A DNA stretch of 60,000 nucleotides from Symsagittifera roscoffensis (taxonomy: Eukaryota; Xenacoelomorpha; Acoela; Convolutidae), in contig NC_087071.1 in NCBI RefSeq assembly GCF_963678635.1, positions 32,664,141 through 32,724,140 on the forward strand. The letters are read 5' to 3'. Shown piece after piece: positions 1-10,318 of the stretch (the stretch's first letter is position 1; each line of letters starts with the position of its first letter). Under the pieces are notes generated by a model. The model saw nothing but the letters and a program-made list of their open reading frames with translations, was not told the origin of the DNA and ran no database searches. The translations under genes and the position numbers were made by a program.

Positions 1-1477
1 TGAGCAATGTGTTTCGTCTTTTTTATCGGGTTTAATTACCGTGTTATTTCCGTTTACTTCTTGTGCAGTTTGTGTAGTATCGATGGGTCCAATATAATAA
101 TTGTGAAGGAGTTCCAACTGATTTTCATATATATGTGATGCAAAGGGTTGTTCATATATGATAGGTTCATAGTCGTTTTTGACCGTTATCATATTTACAG
201 ATATGGTATTTTCTGTATCACTTTCTGTATCTGATGATTCAAAATTTATAGGATTTAGTTGTAATTCGTTACTTCCTGTGTCATCAATACCTGGGGGGTC
301 TGAAGTTGTTTCTTCATTTGTCTGCACTTGATTAATATGTCTTTGATGTCTTGGTGTATTACTTCTGTATCGATGTTTAGAATTATTATAATGGTTATTA
401 TTCCTATGTGGTGACTGGGAATAATTTCTATATTGATTATTATAACTTGAATTTCGATTTTGTGAATTGTTCCATGATCTGTTTTGATAATTATCATTTA
501 ATCTGTGATAGTTTGATCTATTATACGAGATATTTCTTGATCGATTGTTCCGGTAATTCTGATTTCGATTGTTCGAATAACTTCTATTTCTATTATGTGA
601 ATAGTCTCTATTTCTGTTGTATGATGAGTTTCGTGATTGATTATTGGAATAGTGTGTATTTCTTGGGTTTGATTGGGAACTGTATCTAGAAACAAATTGT
701 GTTGCATTGGAATTTGATCTCGAATAGTTATTTCGACTATTTGATCGATTATAAATATTTTGTGAAGAATTTTGTGTATTTCTTCGTTCTGGTGATCTTC
801 CTCTAAAACTTGAGTTATATGGTGATTGATTCCTTGTGTAATTGGTGTTGTTCGGAAATGGTTTTCCTGAACTGTTATTACTATATATATTTTGTTTGGT
901 AGATTTTGATCTTTTTTCATATATTGATAGAATGATTTATTTGGTTCTTTATGCTTTTGAGGTTTGTTCTGATTATCTTGTTGTTTTTGTCTACATTCGG
1001 AAATACTGTGTCCGTATCGTCGGCAATAATTACACCATTTTTAAAGGATGGTTTGCCTTTAAAATTTGGATGTTTTTCATAGATATTTAGTATTTCAGTG
1101 ATTTTTTCAATTAGGTCTGTATCTGATTCCTGTATGTTATTTATATGTGTTGTGTTTGTTTCAATTCGATTAACATTTTGTAGTTTTAGATTTTCTGTTT
1201 CTTCAAGTTTCATTGTGATTTCCGCTTGCTCTAGTTTATCTACTAGTTTTCAAAAATCTAAATCTGGCTCTCAAATTGAGGAAGGATGAGATGCTCTCTT
1301 TTTTATTGCTATTTTCCTTAATTGAGGTGTTAAGGTCATCATTAAAATTTCTGTCATTTTTGTGTTTTTATAGTCATGTGTATTAAGTGAATCTGCTTTT
1401 CGAACTTGTGTTTCAATGCGTACTGCTAATTGTTTGATAGTTTCATTTGTTAATCTGCGAATTTCATAACAGAAAAC
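1..1477 (-). pseudogene. C-terminal gag / nucleocapsid and linker to protease, copy A
   Basis: On the - strand this holds the end of capsid (to about 1290), a Glu/Lys-rich segment (1213-1040), and a CCHC zinc knuckle at 993-1034 that reads CNYCRRYGHSISEC, a perfect C-x2-C-x4-H-x4-C. The knuckle is in a different frame from the preceding segment, so a 1-base change separates them. An Asn/Arg/Ser-rich low-complexity tract follows to about 340, then an acidic Ser/Asp segment. Position 1 lies about 45 codons before the expected protease. Copy B has the knuckle damaged, so this copy shows the ancestral motif better. Confidence 0.65.
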
Positions 1478-2053
1478 TCATTGGTGTTGTTTATTTCTTT
1501 CGGAGTCAAACATTTTTGAAAATTCTTGTGAAAATTTTTTACAGTCTGATTTTATTTCAATAGGTAATACTGAAAACCATTTTTGAGCTGCGCCATCTAA
1601 GGTTGTTTGTATCAATGCTGTGCGTCTATGCATCCAATTTTGATGTAGTGGCGTATTAATTGGTTCAGGTCCTATATTTAAAATTAAATTTGCTGTTACT
1701 GCATTTAAATAATCTTCTACAGAATATTCAGGGTCTGTTCCTGTAAATACCATCAGTGGTTTATTGGATGTTATTGATGATCCACCCATGAGGTATGGAT
1801 TCATTTTCATCTGTAGTGATTCTGCGGCATTTGGCATTTGCGAACAATTTGAAAGTTGATTTTTTGTTATTTCGTGCTGCTGAAGGTAATATGGAAGCGG
1901 TATTTCATTTTGCATTTGAGTTGGTTGATAAGAATGCATTGACATTGAATTTTGTGGTTGTATTAGTTGAAAAGATTGTATGTTAAATGGATTTTGCATT
2001 TGCATTTGTTGTGGATGTTGTACATCTGTTGGGTTTTGTGGGTAAATTTTCAT
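1478..2053 (-). pseudogene. gag: gag capsid region of copy A
   Basis: A frame of about 190 codons starts MKIYPQNPTD and has a Met/Gln/Asn/Pro-rich N-terminus. It then passes into a helical domain with EDYLNAVTANLILN, TALIQTTLDGAAQKWFSVLP and WxxFSQEFSKMF-like blocks (Cys replaces Trp here). This layout matches the capsid of Ty3/gypsy gag (retrotransposon gag family), whose core has an ...ALxGxAxxWF... segment. The frame ends at 1478 in a TGA where copy B has AGA, so the stop is a point mutation; similarity continues past it to about 1290. Confidence 0.75.
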
Positions 2054-3502
2054 ATTTCGAGATGGTTGAGGTTGTCATGGTCTTTGTGTGCCATATTCTT
2101 TAGTATATGGTGCAAAAAAATCTGGTTGGTGATAATCATCTTCATCGGATGATAAATAGTTTGTATTAAATGGTGTATGTTGGTTATTTTTATTTTGTTG
2201 GAAGAATGGGTAATTTTCAGTATAATCCTGTGTAGGTTGTGGATTATCTGGAAAATTTACTGAATTTGTCGATATTTTCGGTAGATTCCAATAATGAGAA
2301 CATACGTGATTTAAATTTTGTGTATTTTTTGGGGAGGTTGATTTGTTCTTTGTTTGTGAGCATAATTATAATTATGTTCTGCAAAGGTGTTTCTTGTGAA
2401 TGATTTTCGTGTTTTTGACGGTATTGTCATTGTTCTATGTGTTTGATAATCCATATGTGAATAATTTGGAGCAACCGAAGGTTTAACGGTTGATTGTAAG
2501 GTTACTTGTGCCAGTGAAGTATTTGTATTTCTTGGTGTTGTTAAATTTGGGTGTATTGGTGAAATACTTTGTTGTGTAGTTGTTGTTGTTTTGACAATTT
2601 CTTCATTTATGAAGTGTTATGGTGTTTGATTATCTTGTTGTGTAAGATTTCTAGTTCCATTAAGGTTTTCATTGTGTATGACGGTCGAATTTAAACTGTT
2701 ATTTCGTGTATCAGGTAAAAATGTATTGTAGTTTAATGGTGTTGCATCAATGGTTTATGTTATTACTTTTACATAATCTCTGTGATAAGATATTGTACTT
2801 ATTGCTTGTTTTGAGATAGATTGTGGGATATTTATAAATGTAGGATGAGACCATTCAGGGTCCCAAACTTAGTCTGATTGTTCTGTAATGGCAGTGTCAT
2901 CATTTGAATTTTGAGGTCTGAAATTTTTTCTTGCTTGTGGAATTAAGTCTAAATTATGTGGGAAATAATCTTTTATAAACCATGCCAAAATTTTTTCTAA
3001 GTCATGTTTAGTGTGTTGTGAAACATCATCTAGTGAATTTTTCTTTGATTATATGTAGAAAAGTTGAAAATAATGCAATTTCATTTCGTACTTTTGTATG
3101 TTTGGATGTTTCAGTTGGTGAGATATTTTGAAATTCTGTTTTTTCTAATAAAGAGATATAGGTATATATTATTGCAAAAACTTCATTAGTGAATATAGAG
3201 TTTGCTCTTTGTGAATTATGATACTGTATGCTTTTGATATATTCTAGGAATACTTTTGAAAATTCTAATTCCAGATCATATTGTTGTGTTAAGTTACATA
3301 TGTCTTTCAAATAATTTTCAATAATTTGTCTTTTGATTTTTACATCTGAGAATTCTGCTTTGCATGGAATGATTCCGGGTTCAAACATTTTTACGAGTAA
3401 ATTCTTGCAAAAATCATGTTGCCCTCTATCATCGGGTGAATCTATGAGGAAGGGGTAAACCTCTTCGTCACCTGGACTATCGTCACTTTGAGTGTGGCTC
3501 AT
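2054..3502 (-). pseudogene. ORF2 / N-terminal gag of copy A, broken
   Basis: It begins with ATG at 3502 (MSHTQSDDSPGDEE...) and is open to 3026. Similarity to the 430-codon frame of copy B then continues in other frames to about 2060. Relative to copy B it lacks about 22 codons after ...TQQY, so one copy has an in-frame deletion or the other an insertion. One stop is a TAA where copy B has TAC (near 2870). The first third is helical in character and the last third is Thr/Asn/Pro/Gln-rich and probably disordered, as in matrix or linker parts of gag polyproteins. No known domain is recognised. Confidence 0.55.
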
Positions 3503-3944
3503 TTTTTCGTTTGATGACTGTTAATATACAGCTATCAATGTGTCTAATTGGTTGATTCCAGTTATGCAGGTGTACTGGTTTGTGTTTGTATTGCTTTTTA
3601 ATTCTTCTTTTTCCTCTTTTTGATGAATTTGAAGTTGTTTCTGAATCGGAAAAAAATAATTGATCGTGAATGGGACAATTTTTATCAATTGATTCTTTTA
3701 ATTTGTAGAGTTCATCTAAACTGCTGGCTTCTGATTCAGAAAATGCGTTTCTACTTTTTGAAAATCTTTTTCGTGTGATTTGTCTTTGTTTGTTTATAAT
3801 TTTTCTTTTTATTGTTTGTCGTTTTGTTCGAATGTATCCAACTGTTTGTGTATGTAGAGTGATTACTAGATCGTGTTTTTGGTTATCTATTTCACAATTG
3901 TGTAAAACGATGGTTTGTTTATTTCCTAATTTTTTGAATGACAT
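3483..3944 (-). CDS. ORF1 of the giant element, small basic protein of unknown function
   Basis: An uninterrupted 153-codon frame lies upstream of gag. It starts at ATG (MSFKKLGNKQ...) and has a strongly basic Lys/Arg/Gln-rich stretch around residues 38-60, an acidic Ser/Glu patch around 65-75, another Ser-rich acidic patch near 95-105 and a Lys/Arg run (KRGKRRIKK) at about 110-118. No transmembrane segment or zinc motif is visible. Its 3' end overlaps the ATG of ORF2 by 20 bp in another frame, which suggests coupled translation or frameshifting. The same ORF is present but frameshifted in copy B. Ty3/gypsy elements normally begin directly with gag, so this gene is unusual. The charge pattern would suit a nucleic-acid-binding or nuclear-targeting protein, but I do not recognise a family. 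Confidence 0.6.
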   Translation of the reverse strand: MSFKKLGNKQTIVLHNCEIDNQKHDLVITLHTQTVGYIRTKRQTIKRKIINKQRQITRKRFSKSRNAFSESEASSLDELYKLKESIDKNCPIHDQLFFSDSETTSNSSKRGKRRIKKQYKHKPVHLHNWNQPIRHIDSCILTVIKRKNEPHSK

Positions 3945-5179
3945 AAGGTTTAGGATGAGGGATGCAAGAAGTTGTTAGTTATTTCTATTTCTTAGACTGT
4001 TAGTCCTTACGATTTGGATTAGTAGCTTACCCCTAAGTAGCTTAACCTGGGTCTTTTTGTTCAGGGTTGGAGAGAAAAGTATATCGATTCCGGAGAATGA
4101 TTTTCTACTTTCTCGTGGCTAGTCTAAGATAAGGTATTAACTTACTTAATCTTACTTAGGGGTAGTGATTGTGTTCAGGGGTTAGAGAATAGTAGATCGA
4201 TCCACAAGGTTCAGGTATAATTAGAACGCAAGCAGTTCGTTAGAAACTATTTGAAACTTACTAAGTCTAAGATCTATCCTGGGTCTGTTAAGAGGAGGGT
4301 TCAAGTGAAGGATGAATAACCGAAGTTCTTCACTGTTTATCTTAATTTGAATGGTTAGTTTTATTTAAAAATTTCTATTAATCTTGGGTCTTTTGGAAGA
4401 GTTGGATAGTGAATCGACGTTTGAGGTCGTTAGACACTTGCTAAGTGGGTGGGGAGAACAAAATTGTTCTTTTTGATCCAAGGATAGGCCTTGATGATCA
4501 GGTTTTAAATTAAGTCAAACAGAAATTTAATTAAGATCCAAGGATAAGCCTTGATGATCTGATTTTAAAGTTAAGTGAATTTAAGATTAAAATGGTTAAA
4601 GTTTATTTAAGAAAAAGATTTAGTATTTTAATGATATTAGTGAGCTTATGATTGCTGTTATGTTTAGGTGATGAAGCTGGGACAACTGATGATTTATGAT
4701 TACTAACAGTTTATTGTCATGCTACTAATTTTTATTTTCATTTTCAATAAATATTTTTCAAATATGTTTTATATAAGACTGCAGAAATTAAGAAAACGAT
4801 CTGAGATCTTTTTATCAATCGTTATTGTACATTAATAATTTTGTTTAGCGCCTGAAATGATCATGAAGATTGACTTCAAAATTTTATGTTTGCAAATGAA
4901 AATCTGAATTCATTGCTAATAAGATTCTAAATACAAAAGTTTGTGTTGGCTTTTGCCGTACAATCATAAAACTAAATGGTAAGTTTCTACTTTGTCGTAT
5001 GTCGTCTCTTGTTCGAGGTTTTCTTCCAATTCCGGGTAGTTCTATTATTGTTCGGAAGATCGGCTCTGATCTATTGAGTCGTAGAGACATTTCGATTAAA
5101 TTATTATCGTATAACATTTTGAAAATGTTTTGTCTAAATTCTAATCTATTTTGGTTAGTTCTAAGCTATTAAGGTCTTA
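3945..5179 (-). promoter_or_regulatory. Untranslated leader of copy A with repeated stem motif
   Basis: This is about 1.2 kb between the primer-binding site and ORF1, without a long reading frame. It holds two copies of a 25-nt partly self-complementary motif, at 4475-4499 and 4535-4559 (core GATCCAAGGATA.GCCTTGAT), exactly 60 bp apart as in copy B. A motif AGACCCAGG also recurs several times. A leader of this length in an LTR element is where RNA packaging or dimerisation signals would lie; that role is inferred. Confidence 0.5.
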
Positions 5180-5201
5180 TTCGAGACTTATGGTTGCACC
5201 A
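5180..5201 (-). other. Primer-binding site of copy A
   Basis: On the - strand, two bases (TC) after the LTR end, the sequence reads TGGTGCAACCATAAGTCTCG. It starts with TGG (complement of tRNA CCA) and matches the copy B site except for two changes. The complement carries TTCGA about 22 nt from the 3' end, near where a tRNA T-loop would sit. Confidence 0.6.
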
Positions 5202-5203
5202 GA

Positions 5204-5613
5204 TGAGTTAGAACCGATGTGGTTAACTCATAGAAAAATTTCGGATAGGGTACACCGTCTGCTCGTCACGCTATCTTTTTTTCGGCCGGATAGATTCGTG
5301 CAACTTCTTAGTCTAATACCGATCCTAATCTTACTCTTATAATTTCTAGTCTCAGGGTGTTTAACTAGTCTCTGCTAGGCTCAATAGATCTAGGGTATAC
5401 TGGTTTATTGCGGCTGCTGAAGTTCTCTTGGAGAGACAACTAGTTTCTAAGTTAAATTCAAATCTCTCTGGTGCTGAAATAACAAGTAATTTCAGCACTT
5501 ACAAATAAGTGGGTTGTTAGTTAGATGTATTATGATTGGTTAATATTAAAAACTTTACAGTGGTAAAATATCCAATTTATCCAATCATAAAATATAGTTT
5601 AGATCAGGTTCCA
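5204..5613 (-). repeat. 5' LTR of copy A
   Basis: On the - strand this 410-bp block begins TGGAACCTGATC and ends TAACTCA, the same limits as both LTRs of copy B. It shares their body, including the imperfect palindrome at 5471-5498 (GTGCTGAAAT... / ...ATTTCAGCAC). It is more diverged from the B LTRs than those are from each other, which suggests a separate and probably older insertion. Promoter and polyadenylation function is inferred from LTR identity; I did not place a TATA box. Confidence 0.88.
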
Positions 5614-5983
5614 CTACAGTACCTGTAACACTGCGATAATTGCTGTGAACTTTAACGGTTTGACATGAGAGCATTATATTCAGATAGTGGAAGATATGTT
5701 CACCTCAGTGAACTGCTTCGTTACACTTCGAAGCGAATAGATTATTGACTATTTTTTAACTGAACTTATCAGTTCTCCCAAAATTTCTCTCAAAAAATTT
5801 CTTCCGGCTGATTTGAAGAAACAAAAAATTAATTTGAAGAATATTTTCTGTTTTGTTTTGTCTTAGCTTACCAAAAAAATTCAATATTGCTGCTCTACAA
5901 TTTTACTGCGACATAAATTGGCGAAAACAATGTTTGGTTCTGAAGCAATGAAACATAAACCTGCCAATGAGCATTTTGTATAT
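5614..5983. other. 370-bp spacer between the two head-to-head LTRs
   Basis: This is the only part of the large inverted repeat centre not shared between arms. It starts directly after the TG end of copy A and ends with ATAT, the target duplication of copy B. No reading frame or repeat is recognised. It is probably the host DNA into which both elements inserted, and both LTRs would fire away from it. Confidence 0.7.
5980..5983. repeat. Left target-site duplication of copy B (ATAT)
   Basis: The four bases immediately before the TG of the 5' LTR are repeated at 24993-24996, immediately after the CA of the 3' LTR. Four to six bp is the usual duplication size for this integrase class. ATAT is low-complexity, so chance agreement is possible. 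Confidence 0.65.
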
Positions 5984-6392
5984 TGGAACCTGATCTAGCT
6001 ACATTTTATAATTGGATAAATTGGATATTTTACCACTGTAAAATATTTAATATTAACCAATCATAATCCATCTAACTAACAACCCACTTAATTGTAAGTG
6101 CTGAAATTACTTGTAATTTCAGCACCAAAGAGATTTGAATTTAACTTAGAAATTAGTTGCCTCTCCAAGAGAACTTCAGCAGTTGCAATAAGCCAGTATA
6201 CTCTAGATCTATTGAGCCTAGCAGAGACTAGTTAAACATCCTGAGACTAGTAGATATAAGAGTAAGATTAGGATCGGTATTAGACTAAGAAGTTGCACGA
6301 ATCTATCCGGCCGAAAATAAGATAGCGTGACGAGCAGACGGTGTATCCTATCCGAAATTACTCTATGAGTCAACCAGATCGGTCATAACTCA
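5984..6392 (+). repeat. 5' LTR of copy B
   Basis: It runs from TGGAACCTGATC to CATAACTCA, and the similarity to the 3' LTR stops exactly at both ends. It contains a perfect palindrome at 6098-6125 with 13-bp arms (GTGCTGAAATTAC) and a 2-nt loop, conserved in the 3' LTR and nearly so in copy A. It presumably supplies the promoter for the genomic RNA. Confidence 0.92.
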
Positions 6393-6394
6393 TC

Positions 6395-6416
6395 TGGTGC
6401 GACCATGAGTCTCGAA
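6395..6416 (+). other. Primer-binding site of copy B
   Basis: TGGTGCGACCATGAGTCT starts two bases after the LTR. Its reverse complement ends in CACCA and has TTCGA 22 nt from the 3' end, close to the tRNA T-loop spacing (23 nt in a standard tRNA, so one base short). I could not assign the priming tRNA. Confidence 0.6.
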
Positions 6417-7616
6417 TAAGAACTTAATAGCTTAGAATTAACCAAAAATAGATTAGAAATTAGACAAAACATTTTCACACGATAATAACTTAATTGAAAT
6501 GTCTCTACGACTCAATATATCAGAGCCGATATTCCGAACAATACTAGAACTACCCGGTATTTGAAGAAGACCTCGGACAAGAGACGATATACGACTACGT
6601 AGAAACTTACCATTTAGTTTTATGATTGTACGGCAAAAGCCAACACAAACTTTTATATTTAGAATCTTATTAGCAAGGAATTTAGATTTTCATTTGCAAA
6701 CATAAAATTTTGAAGTTAATCTTCATGATCATTTCAGGCGCTAAACAAAAGTATTAATGTACAATAACGATTGATTAAAATATCTCAGATCGTTTCACTA
6801 TTTTCTGCAGTATTATATAAAACATATTTGAAAAATATTTATTGAAAAAAAAAAATAAAAATTAGTAGCATGACAATAAATAGTTAATAATAATAAATCA
6901 TCTTGTTGTTCCAGCTTCATCACCTAAAACATAACAGCAATCATAACCTCACTAACATCATTGAAAAACTAAATCTTTTTATTAGATAAAAATGAACCAT
7001 TTTAAAATTAAAATCAGATCATCAAGGCTTATCCTTGGATCTTTATAAATTTTCCATTTCACTAAATTTAAAACCTGATCATCAAAGCCTATCCTTGGAT
7101 CAAAAAGAACTATTTTGTTCTCCCCCACCCACTTAGCAAGTGTCTAACGACCTCAAATGTCGATTCACTATCCAACCCTTCCAAAAGACCCAAGATTAAT
7201 AGAAATTTTTTAATAAAACTAACCATTCAAATTAAGAGAAACAGTGAAGAACTTCGGTTATTCATCCTTCACTTGAACCCTCCTCTTAACAGACCCAGGA
7301 TAGATCTTAGACTTAGTAAGTTTCAAATAGTATCTAACAAACTGCTTGCGTTCTAATTATACCTGAACCTTGTGGATCGATCTACTATTCTCTAACCCCT
7401 GAACACAATCACTACCCCTAAGTAAGATTAAGTAAGTTAATACCTTCTCTTAGACTAGCCACGAGAAAGTAGAAAATCATTCCCCGGAATCGATATACTT
7501 TTCTCTCCAACCCTGAACAAAAAGACCCAGGTTAAGCCAACCAAAAAATCGTAAGGACTAACAGTCTAAGAAATAGAAATAACTAACAACTTCTTGCATC
7601 CCTCATCCTAAACCTT
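6417..7616 (+). promoter_or_regulatory. Untranslated leader of copy B with repeated stem motif
   Basis: This is about 1.2 kb without a convincing ORF. Two copies of a partly self-complementary 25-mer (GATCATCAA.GC.TATCCTTGG) lie at 7017-7041 and 7077-7101, 60 bp apart, matching the pair in copy A. Motifs AGACCCAGG/AGACCCAAG recur three times. Packaging, dimerisation or splice-donor functions are plausible for this position but are not shown. Confidence 0.5.
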
Positions 7617-8064
7617 ATGTCATTCAAAAAATTAGGAAATAAACAAACAATCGTTTTACACAATTGTGAAATAGATAACCAAAAACACGATCTAGTAATC
7701 ACTCTACATACACAAACAGTTGGATACATTCGAACAAAACGACAAACAATAAAAAGAAAAATTATAAACAAACAAAGACAAATCACACGAAAAAGATTTT
7801 CAATAGAAACGCATTTTCTGAATCAGAAGCCAACAGTTTAGACCAACTATACAAATTAAAAGAATCAATAGATAAAAATTGTCCCATTCATGATCAATTA
7901 TATTTTTCCGACTCAGAAACAACTTCAAACTCATCAAAAAGAGGAAAAAGAAGAATAAAAAAGCTATATAAACACAAACCAGTACACTTGTATAATTGGA
8001 ATCAACCAATTAGACACATTGATAGTTATATACTAACAGTCATAAAACGAAAAATGAGCCACAC
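7617..8064 (+). pseudogene. ORF1 of copy B, frameshifted
   Basis: It starts with the same MSFKKLGNKQ as copy A and is nearly identical for about 60 codons. A small deletion near 7800 then shifts the frame, and the rest (acidic Ser patch, Lys/Arg run, HIDS... tail) continues in another frame to about 8060. It overlaps the ORF2 ATG at 8054. The function is unknown; conservation of this ORF and of the overlap in both copies argues that it was a real gene of the element. Confidence 0.55.
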
Positions 8065-9595
8065 TCCAAGTGACGAAAGTCCAGATGAAGAAGCAGTTTT
8101 TCCCTTTTCTTATAGATTCACTCGATGATAGAGGACAAACACGATTTTGTAAGAACTTGCTCGTAAATTTGTTTGAACCAGGAATTAGCCCATGCAAAGC
8201 AGAATTCCCAGATGTAAAAATCAAAAGACAAATTATTGAACAATTTTTGAAAGACATATGTAATCTAACACAACAATATGGAGTCTACACCATATTATTC
8301 AGCACACCAAATAAAGCCCATCGTAAATATGTAATTCAAACAGATGATATTGAACTAGAATTTTCGAAAGTACTCATAGAATATATCAAAAGCATACAAT
8401 ATCATAATTCACAAAGAGCAAACTCCATATTCACTAATGAAGTTTTTGCAGTAATATATAGTTGTATATCTATATTAGAAAAAACAGAAAATCAAAGTAT
8501 ATCACCAACCGAAACATCAAAACATACAAGAGTACGAAATGAAATCACGGTATTTTCAACATTTCCACATATAATTCGCAAAAATTATACGGATGAAGAT
8601 GTTTCACAAAACACTAAACATGATTTACAAACGATTTTAGCATGGTTTATGATTGATTATTTCACCCACAATTTAGATTTAATTTCACAAGCAAGAAAAA
8701 AATTCAGACCTCAAAATACCAATGATGACACTGTTCTTTCAGAACAATCAGATTACGTTTGGGACCCTGACAGGTCTCATCCAGCATTTCTGAATATTCC
8801 ACAAGATATCTCGAGTCATGCAATAAGTACAATATCTTTCCACAGAGATTATGTAAAAGTAATACCATTAACCATTGACGCAACACCATTAAATTATAAT
8901 ACATTTTTACCTGATACACGAAATAGTTGCTTAAATTCAACAGTCATACATAATGAAAATCTCAATGGAACCAGAAATCTTACACAACAAGATATTCAAA
9001 CACCATCACACTTCATAAATGAAGAAATCGTCCAAACAACAGCAACAACTACACAACAACGTATTTCACCAATACACCCTAATCTGACAACACCAAGAAA
9101 TACAAATACATCACTAACACAGGTAACCTTACAATCAACAATTAAACCTTCGGTTGCTCCAAAATATTCACTTATGGACTATCAAACATATAGACCAATG
9201 ACAATACCGTCAAAAACACGAAAACCGTTCACAAGAAACACTTTTGCAGAACACAATTATAATTATGCTTACCAAACAAAAACAAATCAACCTCCCCGAA
9301 AAAATACACAAAATTATGTTCCCATTATTGGAATCTCCCAAAAACATCGACCAATTCAGTAAATTTTTCAGAAATCCACAACCTACACAGGTTTATAGTG
9401 AAAATTACCCATTTTTTAAACAAAATCAAAAATAAAAAACATACACCATATAACACAAACTATTTATCATCTGACGATGATGATTATCATCAACCAGATA
9501 TTTTTTTGCACCATTTACTAAGGAATATTGCACACAGAGACCGCGACAATCTCAACCATCTCAAAATATGAAAATTTAACCACAAAACCCAACAG
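8054..9595 (+). pseudogene. ORF2 / N-terminal part of the gag polyprotein, copy B
   Basis: The homologous start is ATG at 8054 (MSHTPSDESP). A 1-base insertion in a T/C run near 8105 moves the frame, which is then open to 9362 (about 420 codons), with further frame changes to about 9595 where it leads into the capsid region. Residues 20-200 are mixed and probably helical (RFCKNLLVNLFEPGISPCKA, IKSIQYHNSQRANSIFTNEV). Residues about 220-430 are rich in Thr, Asn, Gln, Pro and Arg. There is no signal peptide or membrane segment. Position and composition fit a matrix-like gag N-terminus; alternatively it is a separate accessory gene. No family is recognised. Confidence 0.55.
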
Positions 9596-10318
9596 ATAAA
9601 CAAAATCCACAACAAATGCATATACAAAACCCATTTAACACACAATCTTTTCAACCAATACAACCACGAAACCCAATGTTAATGCATTCTTATCAACCAA
9701 CACAAATGCAAAATGAAATACCGCTTCCATATTACCTTCAGCAACATGAAATCACAAAAAATCAACTTTCAAAATTATTCACAAATGCCAAATGCCGCAG
9801 AATCACTACAGATGACTATAAATCCATACCTCATGGGTGGATCATCAAAAATATCGAATAAACCATTAATGGTTTTCACAGAAACAGACCCTGCATATTA
9901 TGTAGAAGATTATCTAAATGCAGTAACAGCAAATTTAATTTTAAATATAGGACCTGAACCAATTAATACGCCACTACATCAAAATTGGATGCATAGACGC
10001 ACAGCATTGATACAAACAACCTTAGATGGCGCAGCTCAAAAATGGTTTTCAGTATTACCCATAGAAATAAAATCAGACTGGAAAAGATTTTCACAAGAAT
10101 TTTCAAAAATGTTTGACTCCGAAAGAAATAAACAACACCAAAGAGTTTTCTGTTATGAAATTCGCAGATTACCAAATGAAACAATTAAACAATTAGCAGT
10201 ACGAATCGAAACACTAGTTCGAAAAGCATATTCACTTAATACACATGATTACAAAAACACAAAAGTGACAGAATTTTTAATGATGACCTTATCACCTCAA
10301 TTAAAAAGAATAGCTTAA
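9596..10318 (+). pseudogene. gag: gag capsid region of copy B
   Basis: A Gln/Pro/Asn/Met-rich lead (9616-9840) shifts frame into an open stretch, 9713-10318. It has the gag capsid signature blocks EDYLNAVTANLILN, RRTALIQTTLDGAAQKWFSV, SDWKRFSQEFSKMF and NETIKQLAVRIETLVRKAY. These match the helical capsid of Ty3/gypsy and retroviral gag (the major-homology-like region and the following helix with ETL..RKAY). The capsid forms the particle shell around the RNA. The frame ends at TAA 10316-10318, while similarity to copy A continues (KKRASHPSSI...), so this is a degradation stop. The intact protein of either copy cannot be read from one frame. Confidence 0.8.

Larger units (their letters stand above)
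1..5613 (-). mobile_element. Giant Ty3/gypsy-class LTR retroelement, copy A (5' part only)
   Basis: This is the inverted counterpart of the + strand copy at 5984-11630: read on the - strand from 5613 to 1 it has the same order of LTR, primer-binding site, leader, ORF1, ORF2, capsid and zinc knuckle. The similarity is essentially colinear over 5.6 kb and is cut only by the window edge, so pol, env and the 3' LTR should lie to the left. The copy is inactive: the capsid reading frame ends at a substitution stop near 1478, ORF2 is broken near 3026 and has lost about 22 codons, and the nucleocapsid is out of frame with the capsid. ORF1 is intact. Pol cannot be judged from this copy. Confidence 0.9.

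Noticed and set aside
255-1213. Long Ile/Thr/His-rich frames around 255-920 and 10937-11140.
   Set aside because: They are out-of-frame readings of the Asn/Arg/Ser-rich nucleocapsid tract of the retroelement.
5151-5342. Open frames inside the LTRs (5151-5342, 24818-25012).
   Set aside because: They are frames across LTR DNA shared by all three LTRs, with no start context or protein character.
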